A DNA stretch of 64,000 nt from Dechloromonas sp. TW-R-39-2 (GTDB lineage Bacteria; Pseudomonadota; Gammaproteobacteria; Burkholderiales; Rhodocyclaceae). Shown in pieces: positions 58,031-64,000 of the stretch (position 1 is its first letter; the number at the start of each line of letters is the position of its first letter). A program made the translations under genes and the position numbers. The notes beneath the pieces are model-generated. The model made no database searches and had not been told where the DNA came from. It saw only the letters and a list, made by a program, of their open reading frames with translations. The stretch covers positions 1,271,001 to 1,335,000 of the forward strand of contig NZ_CP045202.1 of NCBI RefSeq assembly GCF_016864195.1, given 5' to 3'.

Positions 58031-59002
58031 CTAAATTTTCCCACCGGCGTCTTCGTCGGTATTTGATAGCGATGAAAAACCGGCTTCATTCCGCTTGGCT
58101 GCGTCATTGCTGACCCAGCGCAGCAGTTGTCCCTGAGGATTGTCGCGATTGACGGTGCCGCAGGCTGAAATGCACTGGCCGCACTGGGTGCAGGCAAACA
58201 TCCAGCGTTTGACGTTGCGCGGTTTGAGTCGCATCGGACAAACTGCATCACAGGCTGATCCGCGGCCTTCAAGGCAGTTGGCGCAGTCGAGCACACGTTT
58301 GCGTTCGAAGCCGACGACCATCGCTTTCTTGTTCACGATCCAGGCGAAGCTCTGGAAAATGCCGATGGCGCAGCCGTAGCGGCAAAATAAATGGCGTGCG
58401 AAAAGAAATTCCAGGCTCAATACCGTCGTTGCCGCGCTCAGGAAAATCACTTCGCCACGATATAAGTTGAAAGTGAATAGTCCGTGGTAAACCTGAAACG
58501 GCGGCATCAGGTAAGTCAGTCCGACGACCGCCCAGGCAAAGGCAAAGCCGATGGCAGCGGGAACGACGACCAGCCAGTAACGTTTGTCGCGCGGCGCGGG
58601 CGTGCCATCCGGCTCCCAGGGCGGCGTTTGTTTCTTGTCCCAGACTGAGTGTTTGCCGGTCGCAAAAAGCATCAGCCGGTTGATTGTCTCGACGACTGAA
58701 AAGTGCGGGCAAAGCCAGCCGCAGTAGAGTCGGCCCCATTTCCAGGCAACGGCGATGATGGCGGCCAAGGTGCCGAGTACCGGCAAAAACAGGTAAAGAA
58801 TGATGTTGACCGCAGCAGACCGGGGGTCACCTGTTCCAGCGATCAATTCGTCGATTCCCAAGTGCCAGGGAAAGGTCAGGAAGTAGGCGTGTTTTTCAGT
58901 CAGGTCGTAACGAAACAGGTCGAAAATCGGCGTGACGGTGAACAAGGCGAAGAACGCCATCTGCGCAAACAGGCGGTAACGTTGAAGCGCTGGTTTTTTC
59001 AT
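58031..59002 (-). CDS. NapH/CcoG-like membrane polyferredoxin in the nor cluster
   Basis: A 323-residue membrane iron-sulfur protein. About four or five hydrophobic segments carry YCGWLCP (C-x3-CP) and FCRYGCAIG. A C-terminal ferredoxin domain then has CANCLEGRGSACDAVCP and CTQCGQCISACG, enough cysteines for two 4Fe-4S clusters. ATG 59002 (MKKPALQRYRLF) overlaps the upstream gene by 4 bp (ATGA). It resembles NapH and the CcoG/RdxA oxidase-assembly protein and may pass electrons to, or help assemble, metal centres of the NO reductase. It is not part of the minimal norCBQD set; its role here is inferred only. Confidence 0.82.
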   Translation of the reverse strand: MKKPALQRYRLFAQMAFFALFTVTPIFDLFRYDLTEKHAYFLTFPWHLGIDELIAGTGDPRSAAVNIILYLFLPVLGTLAAIIAVAWKWGRLYCGWLCPHFSVVETINRLMLFATGKHSVWDKKQTPPWEPDGTPAPRDKRYWLVVVPAAIGFAFAWAVVGLTYLMPPFQVYHGLFTFNLYRGEVIFLSAATTVLSLEFLFARHLFCRYGCAIGIFQSFAWIVNKKAMVVGFERKRVLDCANCLEGRGSACDAVCPMRLKPRNVKRWMFACTQCGQCISACGTVNRDNPQGQLLRWVSNDAAKRNEAGFSSLSNTDEDAGGKI

Positions 59003-59418
59003 TGCTTGTCGCGGTCGACCGCAGGACCAATCAACGGAAAGCGCCAGATCTGGCCGGCCATGGCTTTGGCCAGCCCGAACATGCCGAACATGACCAAGGT
59101 TGAATGAATGCAGGTGAAATACATGATCACCATGACCCAGGTCCATTCCCAGTCGAGGCCGCCGGCCAGGATGAAAATGGCCGAGAGCACGGTGATCAAT
59201 ATGCCGCCATACAGGCTGACAAAAGTTGTTTGCCGGAGGTGGTGCTTGGCAAGCGGAGGGGCGCTGTCTTTATATTTCAGCCAGAGCCAGACAAGCAGCC
59301 CGAAGGCAATGCCTGGCGCGAGCAGGAGATTGGCCAGATAGAGGGCTTCGGACAGCACGGCCAGGCTGAGTCCCGGCGTGCTGTCCTCGTTGCCGAAACT
59401 ATCGTCCGAATGTGGCAT
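58999..59418 (-). CDS. Small four-helix membrane protein of unknown function in the nor cluster
   Basis: A 139-residue protein with four hydrophobic segments (about 20-48, 66-86, 92-105, 106-122) and a polar N-terminus rich in D and S. I do not recognise it with confidence; the KHHLRQTTFVSLYGGI stretch is loosely reminiscent of DUF4870/Tic20-like proteins. Its start lies 20 bp inside the end of norQ and its stop overlaps the polyferredoxin start, so it is certainly expressed as part of the operon. It may be an accessory subunit or assembly factor. Confidence 0.75.
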   Translation of the reverse strand: MPHSDDSFGNEDSTPGLSLAVLSEALYLANLLLAPGIAFGLLVWLWLKYKDSAPPLAKHHLRQTTFVSLYGGILITVLSAIFILAGGLDWEWTWVMVIMYFTCIHSTLVMFGMFGLAKAMAGQIWRFPLIGPAVDRDKQ

Positions 59419-60181
59419 TGACGATTTCCATCAGTGCTTCGACCGTTTCTTCATCATCGGTCAGGCTTTCGACCAGCGAAGCGCGGCAGGCTGCGCTGAT
59501 GTCGAAGCCGGATTTGATCAGCGTTGCGGCGTAGACCAGCAAACGGGTGCTGGCTACTTCTTCCAGGTCGCGGTCCTTGAGCGCACGGAAAGCCTTGGCA
59601 ATACCTACCAGACGCTTGGCGAGATCGGCGTCACAGCCGGTTTCCCCGATCAAGATCGAAATTTCCCGTTCTGCTCCGGGGAAATCGAAGCGCATCGAGA
59701 CAAAGCGCTGACGGGTTGAGGGTTTCAGGCCCTTGAGCAGATTCTGGTAGCCAGGGTTGTAGGAAACAACCAGCATGAAATTGTCCGGTGCTTCCAGCGT
59801 TTCACCGGTCCGGTCGATCGGCAGGATACGGCGATCATCAGCCAATGGGTGCAGCACGACGGTGGTGTCCTTGCGTGCTTCGACCACTTCATCGAGGTAG
59901 CAGATACCGCCTTCACGTACGGCACGGGTCAACGGACCGTCGGACCAGTAGGTGCCGCTGTCCGAAATCAGGTGGCGGCCAACCAGGTCGGCCGCCGTCA
60001 GGTCATCGTGACAGGCGACGGTGTACAGCGGCAACTTGAGGCGGGCAGCCATGTGCGCCACAAAGCGCGTCTTGCCACAGCCGGTCGGTCCCTTGATCAG
60101 CAGCGGGAGGCGTTGCTTGTAGGCGTGTTCGAACAGTGCGATTTCGTTGCCGGACGGTTCGTAGAAAGGTAGTTCGTTCAT
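59399..60181 (-). CDS. norQ: NorQ, MoxR-family AAA+ ATPase for nitric oxide reductase activation
   Basis: A 260-residue MoxR/CbbQ-type ATPase. Walker A is GPTGCGKTRFV (near 36-46), Walker B is ICYLDEVVEARKD, followed by the sensor stretch FMLVVSYNPGYQ and the arginine finger region. With NorD it forms the chaperone-like pair needed to activate NorCB. ATG 60181 (MNELPFYEP) matches the family start and overlaps norF by 4 bp (ATGA). The longer open frame would intrude into norF. Confidence 0.95.
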   Translation of the reverse strand: MNELPFYEPSGNEIALFEHAYKQRLPLLIKGPTGCGKTRFVAHMAARLKLPLYTVACHDDLTAADLVGRHLISDSGTYWSDGPLTRAVREGGICYLDEVVEARKDTTVVLHPLADDRRILPIDRTGETLEAPDNFMLVVSYNPGYQNLLKGLKPSTRQRFVSMRFDFPGAEREISILIGETGCDADLAKRLVGIAKAFRALKDRDLEEVASTRLLVYAATLIKSGFDISAACRASLVESLTDDEETVEALMEIVNATFGR

Positions 60182-60447
60182 TTGAGAGAGATCCAGTAAG
60201 CCAAGAGTATCAGGCTGGAAACAAAAATCAGCCAGCCTTCGAGCAGCAGGCGCCACATCAGGGGCGCCTCGCGCAGTTCCATGAAATCGAGAATGACCAG
60301 CCGGCCTTTGATAAAGGCGATGAGCAGCATGGTGACAATCGCCCAGGTGCCGGCTGCGCCGACTTCGCCGAGATACCAGGTCAGCGCCGTGGCGACAAGA
60401 AGAACGAGCCAGGCTCGATGGGCGGGGTTGTTAAGCAGGTGACTCAT
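60178..60447 (-). CDS. norF: NorF-like small membrane protein (cytochrome oxidase subunit IV-like)
   Basis: An 89-residue protein with three hydrophobic segments (about 11-28, 30-48, 66-86). Position and size match NorF, an accessory membrane protein of the NO reductase cluster. Start ATG 60447 overlaps the norE stop by one base (TGATG). Confidence 0.8.
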   Translation of the reverse strand: MSHLLNNPAHRAWLVLLVATALTWYLGEVGAAGTWAIVTMLLIAFIKGRLVILDFMELREAPLMWRLLLEGWLIFVSSLILLAYWISLK

Positions 60448-61049
60448 CAGCGCATCACATAAACAAGCGGAAAAAGAATGATCCACAGCAGATCGACCAT
60501 GTGCCAGTACGCCGCGCCGCTTTCCAGCCCGTTGGCGTTTTGGCTGGTGTACGCACCCTGACGTGCCTGGAACCAGAGGACAGCAAGAATCACCATGCCG
60601 AGTATGACGTGCATGAAGTGAAAAAAGGTTAGTGAAATATAAAACATGTAGAAAGTATTGGTCGACATTGAAATGCCGGCGCCAAACTTGGCCGCGTACT
60701 CGAATACTTTGACGACCAGAAAACCGCCGCCGCAGAGGAAACCGAGCAGGATGTTGCGTGCCACGGCAGGGCTGTCGTCACGATGTGCTGCCTGGACTGC
60801 GAGTACGACAAACCATGAGCCGGTGATTAACAGTACGGTATTCAGCGCTCCGGCGTTCCGGTCCAGCGTCTGCTGGTAAAGATTGAACAGTGCCGGATCG
60901 TGCGCCCGGGCAAAGGCGTAGGAGGCAAAAAAAACGGCAAAGGCCAGCATTTCTGCCAGGATGAAAAACCAGATGGCAAGATCGCCGGGGAGTTTTCTGG
61001 CAGGAGCTGGACCGGTTGTCGTGCCGGTGATGGTCTGTGTTTCACTCAT
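60447..61049 (-). CDS. norE: NorE, cytochrome c oxidase subunit III-like protein
   Basis: A 200-residue integral membrane protein with five predicted helices and subunit III motifs (LPGDLAIWFFILAEMLAFAV, then FYISLTFFHFMHVILGMVIL and WHMVDLLWIILFPLVYV). NorE assists full NO reductase activity in denitrifiers. It lies 113 bp after norB, beyond a terminator, so norEFQ-orf-orf-norD may be a separate or attenuated transcript. A weak Fnr/Dnr-like site, TTGATATGGCCCAA (61084-61097; 8 of 10 consensus positions), is 35 bp upstream of the start. Confidence 0.92.
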   Translation of the reverse strand: MSETQTITGTTTGPAPARKLPGDLAIWFFILAEMLAFAVFFASYAFARAHDPALFNLYQQTLDRNAGALNTVLLITGSWFVVLAVQAAHRDDSPAVARNILLGFLCGGGFLVVKVFEYAAKFGAGISMSTNTFYMFYISLTFFHFMHVILGMVILAVLWFQARQGAYTSQNANGLESGAAYWHMVDLLWIILFPLVYVMR

Positions 61050-61105
61050 GCGACTATGGTAGCGGCAGGCGCATCAGCGGAACTTGATATGGCCCAAAAA
61101 TGGAA

Positions 61106-61135
61106 AAAGGCGCAGACCTTTCGATCTGCGCCTTT
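61106..61135 (-). terminator. Intrinsic terminator between norB and norE
   Basis: Perfect 11-bp stem AAAGGCGCAGA/TCTGCGCCTTT with an 8-base loop and T residues on the - strand beyond the stem. It would separate or attenuate transcription between norCB and the accessory genes. Confidence 0.8.
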
Positions 61136-61162
61136 GGCTAGCGTGCTAGCGGAGGAGAGGGC

Positions 61163-62987
<1,825 letters not shown>

Positions 62988-63180
62988 TGTTTTTCCCCCT
63001 TTCGGAAATTGTTTGGCGCGCCGATGTTAGTTTCAAGCGGGGTTGGCGGGCTTTGATGCCTGCTAAAAAACCTCGATTGCCGAAGAATATATATCCCGGT
63101 CGAATTGGCTGGGATGGTGGTGTGGCGGTCATTTTGCCGAGGGGCGGTATACTGCGCCCTCCTCAAGTTGAAAGCATTCC

Positions 63181-64000
63181 ATGGCCGCACCAGCCGATAC
63201 CGCCAGCATGGCGCTTTTTTGTGATTTCGAGAATGTCGCACTCGGTGTGCGCGATGCTCAGTATGAAAAATTCGACATCAAGCCTGTGCTTGAACGTCTG
63301 CTCGCCAAAGGCAGTATCGTCGTCAAGAAGGCCTACTGCGACTGGGATCGCTACAAGGCCTTCAAGTCGGCCATGCACGAAGCCAACTTCGAGCTGATTG
63401 AAATTCCGCATGTCCGCCAGTCGGGCAAGAATTCGGCAGATATCCGCCTCGTCGTCGATGCACTCGATCTTTGCTATACCAAATCACACGTCGATACCTT
63501 CGTGATCATTTCCGGCGATTCCGACTTCTCGCCGCTGGTTTCCAAATTGCGCGAAAACGCCAAGCGGGTTATCGGTGTGGGCGTCAAGCAGTCATGTTCC
63601 GACCTGCTGATCGCCAATTGCGACGAGTTCATTTATTACGACGATCTGGTCCGCGATCGTCCGGCCTCGCGCCGCGAAAATCGTGAGCCCTCGCCGCGCC
63701 GTACGCCGGAAGAGGAAAATGGTCGGCGCGAGAAGCTTGAGGCGCGCAAGAACAAGGCGATCGAGCTGGCGACGACAACGTTTGCCGATTTGTTCGCCGA
63801 TCGTGGCGATACCGAGCGGATCTGGGCATCGGTGCTCAAGGAAGTGATCAAGCGCCGCAATCCGGGCTTCAATGAAAATTATTATGGCTTCCGCAGTTTT
63901 GGCAATCTGCTTGAAGAGGCCGCTAATCGCGGTTTGCTGGGTTTCGGTCGCGATGACAAGTCCGGTGCTTACGTGACACGGGCGCAGCCTCGGCCGGTCG
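63181..64000 (+). CDS. NYN-domain (PIN-like, LabA/DUF88) protein with probable LOTUS/OST-HTH domain; 3' end outside the window
   Basis: At least 273 residues, open to the right edge. The N-terminal NYN nuclease-like domain shows LFCDFENVALGV (D15), SADIRLVVDALDL and VIISGDSDFSPLVSKLRENA, the acidic residues expected for a metal-dependent RNase of this fold. After a basic, R/E-rich linker (about 165-195) the segment ELATTTFADLFADRGD...NPGFNENYYGFRSFGNLLEEA resembles the OST-HTH/LOTUS RNA-binding domain. A likely RNA-processing function is family inference. TATACT at 63148-63153 could be its -10 element. Confidence 0.88.
   Translation, partial: MAAPADTASMALFCDFENVALGVRDAQYEKFDIKPVLERLLAKGSIVVKKAYCDWDRYKAFKSAMHEANFELIEIPHVRQSGKNSADIRLVVDALDLCYTKSHVDTFVIISGDSDFSPLVSKLRENAKRVIGVGVKQSCSDLLIANCDEFIYYDDLVRDRPASRRENREPSPRRTPEEENGRREKLEARKNKAIELATTTFADLFADRGDTERIWASVLKEVIKRRNPGFNENYYGFRSFGNLLEEAANRGLLGFGRDDKSGAYVTRAQPRPV

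Noticed and set aside
62988..63180. Fnr/Dnr box upstream of norC
   Set aside because: I found no sequence close enough to TTGAT-N4-ATCAA; a profile scan would be needed to exclude a weak site.

Overview
The window looks like chromosome of a denitrifying betaproteobacterium, most likely of the Rhodocyclales (Dechloromonas/Azonexus type). This is inferred from the gene order exbB-exbD-lpxK-ycaR-kdsB-adk, a PPi-type phosphofructokinase next to a proton-pumping pyrophosphatase, a cNor operon and a LapA-type adhesin. No tRNA, rRNA or CRISPR array was recognised.

Positions 1-23.3 kb are accessory DNA. From the left they hold the 3' part of a UvrD-type helicase gene (possibly a RecQ-UvrD fusion, cut by the window edge), then a small XRE-like regulator overlapping a TniQ/TnsD-type target-selector gene (+ strand). 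Converging on these is a complete Tn7-like operon, tnsA-tnsB-tnsC-tniQ (- strand, 10731 to 4509), with all the expected catalytic residues. The element therefore carries two different TniQ proteins. A 402-bp AT-rich gap upstream of tnsA contains spaced TGCATT repeats and palindromes and may hold the transposon right end. Beyond it, on the same strand, lies a compact defence cluster: hsdM-hsdS-hsdR (type I restriction-modification), a YgjP-like metallopeptidase, mcrB and mcrC. The HsdS protein carries an unusual C-terminal DUF4160-like extension.

Positions 23.4-32.8 kb are core genome: sodB and xseA (-), then a + strand run exbB-exbD-lpxK-ycaR-kdsB (cell envelope) and adk-pfp-hppA (adenylate and pyrophosphate energy metabolism). 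A strong bidirectional terminator and three direct repeats lie at the island/core junction.

Positions 32.9-55.3 kb form a biofilm adhesin locus: a type I secretion ABC transporter, its membrane fusion protein, a LuxR-type regulator and an 18-kb gene for a 6027-residue adhesin. The adhesin has a LapA-like N-terminal retention module with a PAAG LapG-type cleavage site, about 43 Ig-like modules each bearing an EF-hand-like calcium loop, a lectin-like domain, RTX repeats and a type I secretion signal. Its middle is a nearly perfect tandem triplication of a 4497-bp super-repeat, followed by five 330-bp repeats.

Positions 55.4-63.0 kb (- strand) hold nitric oxide respiration: norC-norB, then norE-norF-norQ, a small membrane protein, a polyferredoxin and norD, ending in a Crp/Fnr-family regulator. 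A NYN-domain gene starts at 63181 and runs off the right edge.
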